Translations under genes and position numbers: made by a program
Assembly (NCBI GenBank): GCA_003481745.1
Contig: QULP01000002.1
Span: 310,001-374,000 of the forward strand
Source of the DNA: Firmicutes bacterium OM04-13BH
Lineage (GTDB): Bacteria; Bacillota; Clostridia; Lachnospirales; Lachnospiraceae
Length of the DNA: 64,000 nt
Direction of reading: 5' to 3'
The notes under the pieces: model-generated
Told to the model about the DNA's origin: nothing
Databases searched by the model: none
The model's input: the letters and a program-made list of their open reading frames with translations, nothing else
In this document: positions 8,546 to 17,135 of the stretch, one piece after another
Layout: every line of letters starts with the position of its first letter
Numbering within the stretch: position 1 is the first letter of the stretch

Positions 8546-9904
8546 TTATTTTTTGGGATACTGTACTTCTCTTCTAAGTAAAAACAACGCCAGCAGATTG
8601 GGAATTGCCATAAGACCATTTAAGGTATCCGACAATTCCCAAATCATGGCAGGTGCAAGCATACACCCAAGAAATGCCACTGCTACATAGAGCCATTTAT
8701 AAATTTTTGTTCCTTTTTCTTTTGCAAGATAAACCGCAGTCCGCTCTCCAAGACACGACCATCCAATCATCGTTGCAAGGGCAAAAAGTAGCGTAGATAA
8801 TACAAGCAGTTCCTCTCCAAACGGAATCACACTTCCAAATGCCCTCGCCATTAAAGTCGTTCCATCTATATTTTCAATTCCAGTTGAAAAGTTTTGAATG
8901 CAGATTTCCGGACGATACACACCACTGACTAAAAGCACAAGTGCTGTCACCGTACAGACCAGAATCGTATCGACAAATATTTCTGCAATTCCCCACATTC
9001 CCTGAATTTCCGGCTTCTCTACATCAGACTGCGCATGGGCAATCACCGAAGAACCCAGCCCTGCCTCATTGGAAAATACCCCTCTTGAAATTCCTGTTTG
9101 AATGATTGTTTTTAACTGATATCCGCCAACCCCTGCACACGCTGCTCTTGGAGTAAATGCATTTTTTATAATTTCCCAAAATGCCCATCCAACTCTGTGC
9201 CGACAGGCAATCAAAATGCCACACGCTGTTATCAGATAAATTCCTGCCATAAAAGGAACTAATTTTTCTGTACAGACTGCAATCCGCTTCATTCCTCCAT
9301 TTAAAATATAAGCAACCGCTACTGCTGATGCAACCGCTGTAAAAAACACAGGAATCTGAAATACGTTTTTCAAGCCATTTGCCATGGAATTTCCCTGCAC
9401 CATATTTCCCATTCCAAAAGATGCTCCAATGCAGCAAAAAGAAAAGACTACTGCAAGCCATTTACAGCCAAGTCCCTTTTCTATATAGACCATCGCACCT
9501 CCGACCCACTGACCCTTTTCATCTTTATAACGATAGGTGATTCCCAGATAGTTTTCCGCATAATTGGTCATCATTCCCAAAACTGCAGAAATCCACATCC
9601 AAAAGATAGAGCCTGGACCTCCTGCCATTATCGCAGTTGCAACCCCTGTGATATTTCCTGTACCAAGCGTTGCTGCCAGTGCCGTACAAAAAGACTGAAA
9701 CTGCGAAACCGTCTGTGTTTCTTTTGTATTTCTTATTTGTGGATTTTTAAAAAGTGAACCCAGAGTCTGTCCAAACCATTGTTTTATCCTTAAAATCGAA
9801 TAAAATTTTGACTGGACAGTAAAATAAATGCCTGTCAATAAAAAAAATGCCAACATTCCCGGACTCCAGACAAACTCATGAAGGGTATGTAAGATTTGTT
9901 CCAT
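8546..9904 (-). CDS. Alanine/glycine:cation symporter family protein (AGCS)
   Basis: About 452 residues, ten or eleven membrane helices. Typical AGCS blocks are FCTALAATLGTGNITGVATAI near residue 70, GGPGSIFWMW, TNYAENYLG, and SNEAGLGSSVIAHA near residue 285; these shape the substrate and Na+ sites. Members import alanine or glycine with Na+ or H+. The ribosome site is weak, and the start is fixed only by the typical N-terminus (MEQILHTLHEFVWSPG). It stands alone between the gene-free stretch and the aldolase terminator. Alanine, glycine or another small amino acid are all possible. Confidence 0.92.
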   Translation of the reverse strand: MEQILHTLHEFVWSPGMLAFFLLTGIYFTVQSKFYSILRIKQWFGQTLGSLFKNPQIRNTKETQTVSQFQSFCTALAATLGTGNITGVATAIMAGGPGSIFWMWISAVLGMMTNYAENYLGITYRYKDEKGQWVGGAMVYIEKGLGCKWLAVVFSFCCIGASFGMGNMVQGNSMANGLKNVFQIPVFFTAVASAVAVAYILNGGMKRIAVCTEKLVPFMAGIYLITACGILIACRHRVGWAFWEIIKNAFTPRAACAGVGGYQLKTIIQTGISRGVFSNEAGLGSSVIAHAQSDVEKPEIQGMWGIAEIFVDTILVCTVTALVLLVSGVYRPEICIQNFSTGIENIDGTTLMARAFGSVIPFGEELLVLSTLLFALATMIGWSCLGERTAVYLAKEKGTKIYKWLYVAVAFLGCMLAPAMIWELSDTLNGLMAIPNLLALFLLRREVQYPKK

Positions 9905-9946
9905 CTCTTACTGCTCTCTTATTTCGCTCTATTTAAAGCAGTATAT

Positions 9947-9977
9947 GAAAAAACTGCCTTGGTTATCCCAAGGCAGT
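9947..9977 (-). terminator. Terminator of fba
   Basis: A 10-bp stem ACTGCCTTGG with its complement, 5-nt loop, followed on the minus strand by six or more U. Confidence 0.9.
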
Positions 9978-10023
9978 CCATTTTGTTACTGGATTTATTC
10001 AATTTCAAGCAAAGCTTTTTTAA

Positions 10024-10893
10024 TTATTCAAAAGCTTTTCCAACAGAACCAAACAGTTCCATTTTTTCTTTGATTGTATCACAGATTGCTTCAAAGCCTG
10101 GTTTTAAGAGTTTACGAGGGTCATATCCTTTTCCTTCGTTGTCTTTTCCTGCTTCGATGTATTCACGTGTAGCTGCTGCGAATGATAACTGGCATTCTGT
10201 ATTTACATTGATTTTAGATACACCTAAATCAATTGCTTTTTTAATCATGTCAGCCGGAATTCCTGTACCACCGTGAAGTACTAATGGCATTTCACCTGTG
10301 AGTTTCTGAATGTCATCCAGGACATCAAAACGAAGGCCTTCCCAGTTTGCCGGATATTTTCCGTGAATGTTACCGATACCTGCTGCTAACATATCTACAC
10401 CCAGGTCTGCAATCATTTTACATTCTTTCGGGTCTGCACATTCACCCTGTCCGATTACACCGTCTTCTTCTCCACCGATAGAACCAACTTCTGCTTCAAG
10501 GGATAATCCTAATCCTTTGCAAACACCTGCTAATTCTCTTGTTTTTTCAACATTTTCTTCGATTGGATAATGAGAACCATCGAACATAATAGATGAGAAA
10601 CCAGCTTTGATACATTTGTAGCATCCTTCATAAGTACCATGATCCAGATGCAGAGCTACAGGAACTGTTATATTGAGTTCTTCCATCATTGCTTTTACCA
10701 TAGCTGCAACAGTCTTAAATCCTGTCATGTATTTACCTGCACCTTCGGAAACACCTAAGATGATTGGGGATTTGCATTCTTCTGCTGTTAACAGAGCTGC
10801 TTTTGTCCACTCCAGGTTATTGATGTTGAACTGTCCTACTGCATAATGTCCTGCTTTTGCTTTTTTTAACATTTCTGCTGCTGATACTAACAT
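10024..10893 (-). CDS. fba: Class II fructose-1,6-bisphosphate aldolase
   Basis: About 289 residues. Zinc and catalytic landmarks are LHLDHGTYE (metal His and catalytic Asp), EAEVGSIGGEEDG, AAGIGNIHGKYP and LVLHGGTGIP, with INVNTECQ at the phosphate site. It splits fructose-1,6-bisphosphate into dihydroxyacetone phosphate and glyceraldehyde-3-phosphate. The start MLVSAAEML at 10893 is preferred: the ATG 15 nt earlier is itself part of the ATGGAGGTC that contains the ribosome site. It lies downstream of pfk on the same strand but has its own promoter and a hairpin-forming leader. Confidence 0.95.
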   Translation of the reverse strand: MLVSAAEMLKKAKAGHYAVGQFNINNLEWTKAALLTAEECKSPIILGVSEGAGKYMTGFKTVAAMVKAMMEELNITVPVALHLDHGTYEGCYKCIKAGFSSIMFDGSHYPIEENVEKTRELAGVCKGLGLSLEAEVGSIGGEEDGVIGQGECADPKECKMIADLGVDMLAAGIGNIHGKYPANWEGLRFDVLDDIQKLTGEMPLVLHGGTGIPADMIKKAIDLGVSKINVNTECQLSFAAATREYIEAGKDNEGKGYDPRKLLKPGFEAICDTIKEKMELFGSVGKAFE

Positions 10894-10920
10894 ATTTCTG
10901 ACCTCCATTTGGTAAATTAC

Positions 10921-10954
10921 CGTCGTTTTGTTCTAAGAAAAATGCAAAACAACG
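10921..10954 (-). promoter_or_regulatory. Stem-loop in the fba leader
   Basis: In the minus-strand leader CGTTGTTTTG and CAAAACGACG pair over 10 positions with one G-U pair and a 14-nt loop. It begins within about 10 nt of the predicted 5' end, fitting a stabilising 5' stem or a regulatory hairpin. Confidence 0.5.
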
Positions 10955-10963
10955 TTTGTTATT

Positions 10964-10991
10964 ATTATAACACATTTCCCTTTTCTGGCAA
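10964..10991 (-). promoter_or_regulatory. Promoter of fba
   Basis: TTGCCA (10986-10991), 16-bp spacer, TATAAT (10964-10969) on the minus strand. Confidence 0.65.
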
Positions 10992-11019
10992 GTATTTTTA
11001 AATAAAGTTAAAAGATTTC

Positions 11020-12252
11020 CTATTTTCTGGACACAAATTTTGCAAGCCCGTCTGTTCCTACCGGCACTTCTACCTGTCCCTGAACCAGCGGAAGTGCATA
11101 GAAAATAAACTCTTCTCCAATATCAGAGCCCTCATTCGTAATCCAGGAAAGCGGAACTGTTTTTTCTTTATTACAAATTTCATTGACATCTTCTAATCCA
11201 AGTTTCATGGCATAAGGCAGATTACTGATTCTGATATAAGAAACCATTTTTCCGGTTTCACCTTTTAATGCCAAACGCACACCAAACTCTCCAGCAGATA
11301 CGGCTTCCTGCTGGTCTGTCTTTGACATCATAGAAGAAGAACATCTCTGTGAAACATTTAACTCAACCGAACGTGCTTTTACGCCAAGGCGGTTTCTGAC
11401 TAAATTTTCCAGATATTTTCCACAGCCTGCAAGCATCTTATGTCCAAAGGTATCTGTTCCAACTGCATTATCATACTCACAGATAAAGACGCCATCTTTA
11501 TCATGAATTCCTTCTGAAACACAAACAACTACATTGAGATTTTTTTCAAAACAAGCTTCTACTTTTTTTAAGAAAGCTTCTTCGTCAAACGCAGTTTCCG
11601 GAAGATAAATCAAAAGCGGATTATCTCCGACACTCTTTCTTGCAAGCACAGAAGCTGCAGTCAGCCATCCTGCATGTCGTCCCATAATTTCGATAATGGT
11701 AACGGATTTCTTTTCATAGACATTTGCATCCAACACAATTTCACGAACGGTAGTTGCCACATATTTTGCAGCACTTCCAAATCCCGGAGTATGGTCTGTC
11801 AGCACTAAATCATTATCAATTGTTTTTGGCTCACCAATCACACGGATATCACTTCCCACTTTTTTTGCATATCGAGAAAGTTTACTTACTGTATCCATAG
11901 AATCATTTCCACCGATGTAGAAGAAATAACCGATTTCTAACTCTTCAAATTTTTGAAATAATTTCGGATATACCGCATCTTCCAAATCTTCCGGAAGCTT
12001 ATATCTGCAAGAACCCAGATATGCTCCGGGTGTTGTCTTTAGATATTCTAACTCTTCTCCCGGAAGTGCTTCTTCAAAATCCAGTACAGTTCCATTTAAA
12101 AATCCTTCAATTCCATTTACCATTCCATATACGTGTGCAATTTTTTCTTTCTGGCGAAGTCCCTCTTTTACCACTCCATAAAGACTACTGTTAATTGCCG
12201 CAGTTGGTCCTCCTGACTGTCCTACAATCAGATTTTTTCTTGTCTGGCTCAT
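11020..12252 (-). CDS. 6-phosphofructokinase, probably pyrophosphate-dependent
   Basis: About 410 residues, in the range of the long PPi-type clade rather than the 320-residue ATP enzyme of Bacillus. N-terminal SGGPTAAINS. The phosphoryl-donor site reads GGNDSMDT (Asp where ATP enzymes have Gly in GGDGS), and the second site reads EPKTIDND with Lys where ATP enzymes have Gly. Both residues are known markers of PPi dependence. IMGRHAGW and PETAFDEEAF are further family blocks. It would phosphorylate fructose-6-phosphate reversibly using PPi, sparing ATP. A short hairpin abuts its ribosome site (12265-12287). Confidence 0.88.
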   Translation of the reverse strand: MSQTRKNLIVGQSGGPTAAINSSLYGVVKEGLRQKEKIAHVYGMVNGIEGFLNGTVLDFEEALPGEELEYLKTTPGAYLGSCRYKLPEDLEDAVYPKLFQKFEELEIGYFFYIGGNDSMDTVSKLSRYAKKVGSDIRVIGEPKTIDNDLVLTDHTPGFGSAAKYVATTVREIVLDANVYEKKSVTIIEIMGRHAGWLTAASVLARKSVGDNPLLIYLPETAFDEEAFLKKVEACFEKNLNVVVCVSEGIHDKDGVFICEYDNAVGTDTFGHKMLAGCGKYLENLVRNRLGVKARSVELNVSQRCSSSMMSKTDQQEAVSAGEFGVRLALKGETGKMVSYIRISNLPYAMKLGLEDVNEICNKEKTVPLSWITNEGSDIGEEFIFYALPLVQGQVEVPVGTDGLAKFVSRK

Positions 12253-12264
12253 AAAAATACTCCT

Positions 12265-12287
12265 TTCTGATACCTACTTTATCAGAA
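12265..12287 (-). promoter_or_regulatory. Hairpin touching the pfk ribosome binding site
   Basis: TTCTGATA and TATCAGAA form an 8-bp stem with a 7-nt loop. The right arm runs directly into the AGGAG ribosome site of pfk. It lies in the 52-nt gap after the TetR gene. No U-run follows, so it is more likely a processing or translation-control stem than a terminator. Confidence 0.4.
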
Positions 12288-12304
12288 TATCATACAAGCA
12301 ATTT

Positions 12305-12928
12305 TCACACAAGCGTTACAGCAGGTTTTTTTCCAAGAATGGAAAGCAGGTTTGCACAAGTAAATTCCCGCATACTTTCTTTTGATTTTTCTGAGACATG
12401 TTCAAACTGGGCCAGATACACAAAGTAACCAAATAATGCTGGAAATGCAACTGCCTGAATCTGAAAATCTGAAAACTCTGGATGAATACTGTTTTCTTCT
12501 CGCCCCTGTTTTGCAATTAATTCAAGCACCGTCTGTGCGTATTCTCTCGCAGATTTCATTTTTTCCTCAATTTCTTTTTGTGCCTTTTCTTCTGACTGGG
12601 GCAGTTTAAATAACTGCCGGCAACCATTGTCTTTATATACCACGTTTTCAATAAAATTAAATACCTCCATCAGCTGGTCTTTTAAACTTTTTTGTCTCTT
12701 TAAGTTTTCTACCAGTTCTAAAAATCTCTGATTTCCATGCCAGTATATTGCCTTTGCAATCATTTCTTCTTTACTCGAAAAATATTCATAAGCAGTTCCT
12801 TTTCCAACACCTGCACGGTTTGTAATATCTGAAACTTTTATCTGATGAACTTCCATTCCCTCATCTAACAGTTCTATTACCGCCTGATATAGAAGAAGTT
12901 CTTTTTCACTCAAAGTTCGCTTCTCCAT
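12305..12928 (-). CDS. TetR/AcrR-family transcriptional regulator
   Basis: About 207 residues. The N-terminal helix-turn-helix (IKVSDITNRAGVGKGTAYEYFSSKEEM) is a standard TetR_N domain. The C-terminal ligand domain is unlike any I can name. The gene begins 23 nt inside the end of the RND exporter gene, with GGAGAGA upstream, so it is the second gene of that transcript. A near-perfect TetR-type palindrome sits between the exporter promoter and start codon, so autoregulation of the exporter operon is likely. Confidence 0.9.
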   Translation of the reverse strand: MEKRTLSEKELLLYQAVIELLDEGMEVHQIKVSDITNRAGVGKGTAYEYFSSKEEMIAKAIYWHGNQRFLELVENLKRQKSLKDQLMEVFNFIENVVYKDNGCRQLFKLPQSEEKAQKEIEEKMKSAREYAQTVLELIAKQGREENSIHPEFSDFQIQAVAFPALFGYFVYLAQFEHVSEKSKESMREFTCANLLSILGKKPAVTLV

Positions 12929-15900
12929 CTGCTAATCTCTCCTCATCTTTCTTATAATTGCGACGGTTTAAAATATCATACACACAAGGCACAACAAACA
13001 GTGTAAGCAGTGTTCCATAAATCAATCCGCCAATCGTAACAATTGCCATCGGCTGCATCATATCAGAGCCCATACCAACACCCATTGCCATTGTAACAAG
13101 ACCAAGAATCGTTGTAAGAGCTGTCATGATAATCGGACGCAGTCTGGAACGCCCTGCCTCTGCAATTGCTTTTTGTTTTTCCATTCCTTCTTTTCGAAGC
13201 TGATTAATATAATCAACCAATACGATACCGTTATTAACAATAATACCAGAAAGCATGACAAATCCAATCATTGCAACCACACTAATCGGCTTATTGGTCA
13301 AAATCAATCCGATAAATCCACCGGTAAATGCAAGCGGAATCGTAAACATGATAATAAACGGAGATAAGACAGACTGAAACTGCGCCACCATGATTAAATA
13401 CATAAATACCAGCGCAAGTGCAAGCATTAACATTAACTGACTCATCGCATTATTAATTGTCTCATCTTCACCTGTCATTTCCACAGTATATCCATCTGGA
13501 AGCTCGTATTTGTCTAATACTCTCTGGACATCCTGACTGACAAGCCCAATGTTATAACCGGTCGCAATTTCCGCACTCACAGACATATAACGGCTTTGGG
13601 CATCTCGTGTAATTGTCTGTGGGCTCTGGGCATCTTCAAACGTTGCAATATCTCCAACTTTTATTTCTTTTGTTTCTCCTGACGCATCTGTTGTCTCAAT
13701 TGTAATCTCCGAAAGTGCTTCTCTTGTCAAATCCTCATCTGCTTCACTTGTCACATACACATCATAATCTTTCGTCGCTGTTGAAATTGTGGTAGCAGAA
13801 CTTGCTTCTGCAAGGCGTGCATTAATCTTCTGGAATACCTGTGCAACGGTCAGATTATTGCGCATTGCTTTTGCTTTATCTACGATAATTTTATACTGCG
13901 GATCAGAATCCTGAAGCCCATCAGAAACATTCTGTGTTCCCTTTACTTTTTCTACCTGTCTTGCAAGGTCTGCTGAGATTTCCTGTAAAGTATCCAACTC
14001 TTTTCCTTTAATTCGGATATTAATTCCACTGCTTCCAAGCGCACTCATATCCATAGAGGAAGTGGAAATGTTAATCTCGCAGTCTTCGATTCCCTTCGTG
14101 CGCTTCTTAATCTCTTTTTCAAGTCCGGCACTGGATAGTTTTCTATCTTCTTTTAATACCAGATACATCGTCACCTGATTGGTCGAGGAACTTCCAGATA
14201 ATGATATTGAAGAACCACCTGCCATAGCTCCAATGGTTTCAATATCTTCGATATCTTCAATCTTCTGAATCACTTCATCTGATTTTTCAGCAGTTTCTTC
14301 AAGCGGAGTTCCACTATCTGTTGTTACGGTCAGTGTTGCCTGTGTACTTTCCATGTCAGGGAAAAATTCAGTTCCTTTCTGAATCGATAAGTACATGCTT
14401 CCAAAAAATAATACAAGTGCAGCAATTAACACCCAAACTTTATGTTTTAATGCTTTTAAAACCAGTTTTTCATATAAATCCTGAATCTTTCCAATGGATT
14501 TGACCTGTTTTGCCTCTCCCTTTCTCAAAATTCCGGCTGACATCATTGGAACTAACGTCAATGCTACAATCAAACTTGCAAGCAGGGAATACGCAATTGT
14601 CAGTCCCATATCTACAAATAACTGTCTTGTAATTCCTTCGGTAAATACAATTGGTGCAAAAACACATACCGTTGTCAAAGTAGACGCTGCAATCGCTCCT
14701 GCTACTTGAGAAGCCCCTTCGATGGCTGCTTTTCTTGCGGGTACTCCAAGTGCTCTCATTCGGTAAATATTTTCAATCACTACAATCGAGTTATCCACAA
14801 GCATACCAACTCCAAGCGCAAGCCCCGACAAGGAAATAATATTTAATGTCACTCCCGAAAAATACATCATAACAATTGCAGCTACAACACTAATCGGAAT
14901 GGAACATGCAATTACAAAAGTCGGCTTGATATCACGAAGAAATAAAAACAGAATTAAGATTGCCAAAATTCCGCCGTAAATCATGTTTTCCATTACGGAA
15001 TTTACAACTAAATCAATATAAATTCCCTGATTCATCAATGTCGTAAAATGCAGACCATCATTGGAAGCTTCTAATTCTTCCATTCGATTTAAAATTTTAT
15101 CTGTGACATCTCCAGTGGAATATCCCGTCTGTTTTTCAATCGAAAGCATGACACCTGGATTGCCATTGATTTTTGCATACACTTCAGAAGAATCATCTTC
15201 CACATTAATATCTGCCACATCAGAAAGTGTAATGGATTTCAGACCATCAATCCCCAAATCCATGATAACCAAATCTCCAAGAGAATCTACGTCCTGAAGT
15301 TTGTCGCCTACACGTATCAGATAATCACTTCCATCTTCTGTCACATAACCTGCCGGCATCGAAAAATTCTCTGCTGTTAAGATTCCTTTTATCATATCAG
15401 AGGTTAAAATCTGATTCAAATCGGATTTTTCCTGCGCCTGTTCTTTCGCTTCAGAAAGTTGTTCTTTTCCAGAATCAAGCTGAGCCTGCGCTGTTTCAAG
15501 TTGAACAGAACCCATCTCAATTTTATTTGCAGCAGTACTTAACTGTACCGAACCTAAAATTTTCTGTGCCTCAAGTTCAATCTGCGCAGAAGTCATCTGA
15601 GATTTTCCCGCTTCAATCTGTTCCTTCGCACTTGTTAGCATTTCTTTTCCGGCATCTAACTGTTCCTGACCAGAAGCCAACTGTACCTTTGCTTCGGCAA
15701 TTTCTTTTAATCCCTGATTTGCCGCCTCAATTCCAGTATCAATACTTTCCGGTTGAAGGTTTTCCATCTGTGCATTTAACTGTTCTAACTGAGCAGTCAG
15801 CTGCTCTTTTTGTGCCTGTGCGGTTTCTAAGCCATTCTGCACGGTTTCAATAGACTTCTTCCACTGTTCTTCGGTCATGCCATCCGGCTTTTTTTCTAGT

Positions 15901-16916
15901 GCATCTAACTGCCCCTGCAGATTTTCTATCTGCGCATCAATCTTTGAAATCGCATCTTCTAACTGTGACTGACCACTTTCTGCTTCTGAAAGCTGTCCCT
16001 TTGCCTCTGTCAACTGCTCAATCGTCTGATTTAATAACGCTTCTGTCTTTTCTAATAACTGTTTCTGTGTATCAAGCTCTGCCTGCTTACTTTCCAGATT
16101 TTGAAGCTGGACATCCACTTCAGCAGCATTTTTTGTCAATTCACTTTGCGCTTCATTTAATTTTGCGCTTCCCTCTCCAATTTGAGAAGCTGCCTCGTTT
16201 TGCCCTGCTTCTAATTCCTGCTTTCCATCCTCAAGCTTTGCTTTATTACTGTTCAATTCTTCCTGTGCATCCGCTAAATCCTGTTCTTTTTCTTCAAACT
16301 GTCCATTGATTGCATCCTGAACTTTTTGATTTACAGCATCTAACTTTTCCTGACTGATCTGAACCTGAATACTCTCTGTGACATTTCCACTGACACTGAT
16401 TCTGGCAACTCCGTCAATACTTTCTAACTCTGACTGAACATTGTTTTCGATATAATCTGTTACCTCTGCGGCAGACATTCCGTCCACATCAGCTGCTGCA
16501 ACTAATACCGGCATCATATCCGGATTTAATTTCATGATAATCGGATTTCCTACGGAATCGTCCCAATATCCTTTTATCTGGTCTAAATTTTCCCGCATCT
16601 CCAATGTCACGGAATCCATATTGGTGGACTCCCCAAATTCCAGAATTACAACCGATGCATTTTCACTTGACATTGAACTTACATTTTTAATATTGCTTAC
16701 CGTTGCCATACTCTGTTCAATCGGTTTGGTAACGGTCTGTTCTACGGTTTCAGGACTTGCCCCTGGGTAGGTAGTCATAACAATTGCATAAGGCAGATCC
16801 ATACTTGGCAGTAAGTCCGTACTCATCTTTGTAAATGAGACAACACCAAGAATGATAACCAGCACAACTGCAACTATCACAGTATACGGCTTTTTCACAC
16901 TGAATTTTGATATCAT
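12906..16916 (-). CDS. RND-family exporter (HAE1-like) with large periplasmic-side coiled-coil insert
   Basis: About 1336 residues against roughly 1030 for ordinary AcrB-type pumps. An N-terminal helix (KKPYTVIVAVVLVIILGVVSF) is followed by the DLLPSMDLP and GASPETVEQTVTKPIE porter blocks. The first helical bundle includes LGVGMLVDNSIVVIENIYRM with the proton-relay Asp. A second half contains the repeated porter and helix bundle ending GTLLTLFVVPCVYDIL. Residues from about 210 to 505 are an extra Glu/Gln/Ala/Leu-rich coiled coil with repeated LxxAxxEL and LxxGxxQL units. The start at 16916 is chosen because the ATG 12 nt upstream is part of the GGAGGAGG ribosome site. Substrate unknown; drugs or lipids are typical. 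Confidence 0.92.
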   Translation of the reverse strand: MISKFSVKKPYTVIVAVVLVIILGVVSFTKMSTDLLPSMDLPYAIVMTTYPGASPETVEQTVTKPIEQSMATVSNIKNVSSMSSENASVVILEFGESTNMDSVTLEMRENLDQIKGYWDDSVGNPIIMKLNPDMMPVLVAAADVDGMSAAEVTDYIENNVQSELESIDGVARISVSGNVTESIQVQISQEKLDAVNQKVQDAINGQFEEKEQDLADAQEELNSNKAKLEDGKQELEAGQNEAASQIGEGSAKLNEAQSELTKNAAEVDVQLQNLESKQAELDTQKQLLEKTEALLNQTIEQLTEAKGQLSEAESGQSQLEDAISKIDAQIENLQGQLDALEKKPDGMTEEQWKKSIETVQNGLETAQAQKEQLTAQLEQLNAQMENLQPESIDTGIEAANQGLKEIAEAKVQLASGQEQLDAGKEMLTSAKEQIEAGKSQMTSAQIELEAQKILGSVQLSTAANKIEMGSVQLETAQAQLDSGKEQLSEAKEQAQEKSDLNQILTSDMIKGILTAENFSMPAGYVTEDGSDYLIRVGDKLQDVDSLGDLVIMDLGIDGLKSITLSDVADINVEDDSSEVYAKINGNPGVMLSIEKQTGYSTGDVTDKILNRMEELEASNDGLHFTTLMNQGIYIDLVVNSVMENMIYGGILAILILFLFLRDIKPTFVIACSIPISVVAAIVMMYFSGVTLNIISLSGLALGVGMLVDNSIVVIENIYRMRALGVPARKAAIEGASQVAGAIAASTLTTVCVFAPIVFTEGITRQLFVDMGLTIAYSLLASLIVALTLVPMMSAGILRKGEAKQVKSIGKIQDLYEKLVLKALKHKVWVLIAALVLFFGSMYLSIQKGTEFFPDMESTQATLTVTTDSGTPLEETAEKSDEVIQKIEDIEDIETIGAMAGGSSISLSGSSSTNQVTMYLVLKEDRKLSSAGLEKEIKKRTKGIEDCEINISTSSMDMSALGSSGINIRIKGKELDTLQEISADLARQVEKVKGTQNVSDGLQDSDPQYKIIVDKAKAMRNNLTVAQVFQKINARLAEASSATTISTATKDYDVYVTSEADEDLTREALSEITIETTDASGETKEIKVGDIATFEDAQSPQTITRDAQSRYMSVSAEIATGYNIGLVSQDVQRVLDKYELPDGYTVEMTGEDETINNAMSQLMLMLALALVFMYLIMVAQFQSVLSPFIIMFTIPLAFTGGFIGLILTNKPISVVAMIGFVMLSGIIVNNGIVLVDYINQLRKEGMEKQKAIAEAGRSRLRPIIMTALTTILGLVTMAMGVGMGSDMMQPMAIVTIGGLIYGTLLTLFVVPCVYDILNRRNYKKDEERLADGEANFE

Positions 16917-16957
16917 AGCCTCCTCCATTTCGCTTTCTTTTAAGTTGAATTTTTCCG

Positions 16958-16975
16958 ACTGACTGGTCAGTCAGT
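16958..16975 (-). promoter_or_regulatory. TetR-type operator of the RND exporter
   Basis: ACTGACTG-GT-CAGTCAGT, two perfect 8-bp half-sites around a 2-bp centre, placed just after the predicted transcription start. It matches the general form of TetR-family operators; its regulator is probably the TetR gene at the end of the same transcript. Confidence 0.75.
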
Positions 16976-16984
16976 TGTGAAATC

Positions 16985-17013
16985 ATTATAAAACTGAATA
17001 AATTCTTTGTCAA
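16985..17013 (-). promoter_or_regulatory. Consensus promoter of the RND/TetR operon
   Basis: TTGACA (17008-17013), 17-bp spacer, TATAAT (16985-16990) on the minus strand: a perfect sigma-A consensus. Such a strong promoter makes sense if it is normally shut by the operator just downstream. Confidence 0.9.
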
Positions 17014-17031
17014 TAAAAGAACTTGCTTCGT

Positions 17032-17079
17032 AAAATAAAAGGCAGCAGGAAATTCGACTGTTCTCTCATTTCCTGCTGC
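17032..17079 (-). terminator. Terminator of the ABC-F gene
   Basis: GCAGCAGGAAAT pairs with ATTTCCTGCTGC (12 bp), and a T-rich run follows on the minus strand. Confidence 0.88.
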
Positions 17080-17135
17080 TCTCATTATCCTATTTTCAGT
17101 AAAGCTGTGGAATGCTTATCTGAATTCAGATTTTC

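Noticed and set aside
8227..8619. 130-codon minus-strand frame after the alanine-type symporter
   Set aside because: It overlaps the end of the symporter, has odd composition and no ribosome site; kept only as possible decayed sequence.
15527..16309. Long plus-strand frames opposite the RND coiled coil
   Set aside because: They come from the repetitive Glu/Gln/Leu codons on the other strand; no starts with ribosome sites.
15420..16330. Repeats in the RND coiled-coil region as a DNA repeat or CRISPR
   Set aside because: The repeats are codon-level heptads of differing sequence, without constant repeat and spacer lengths.
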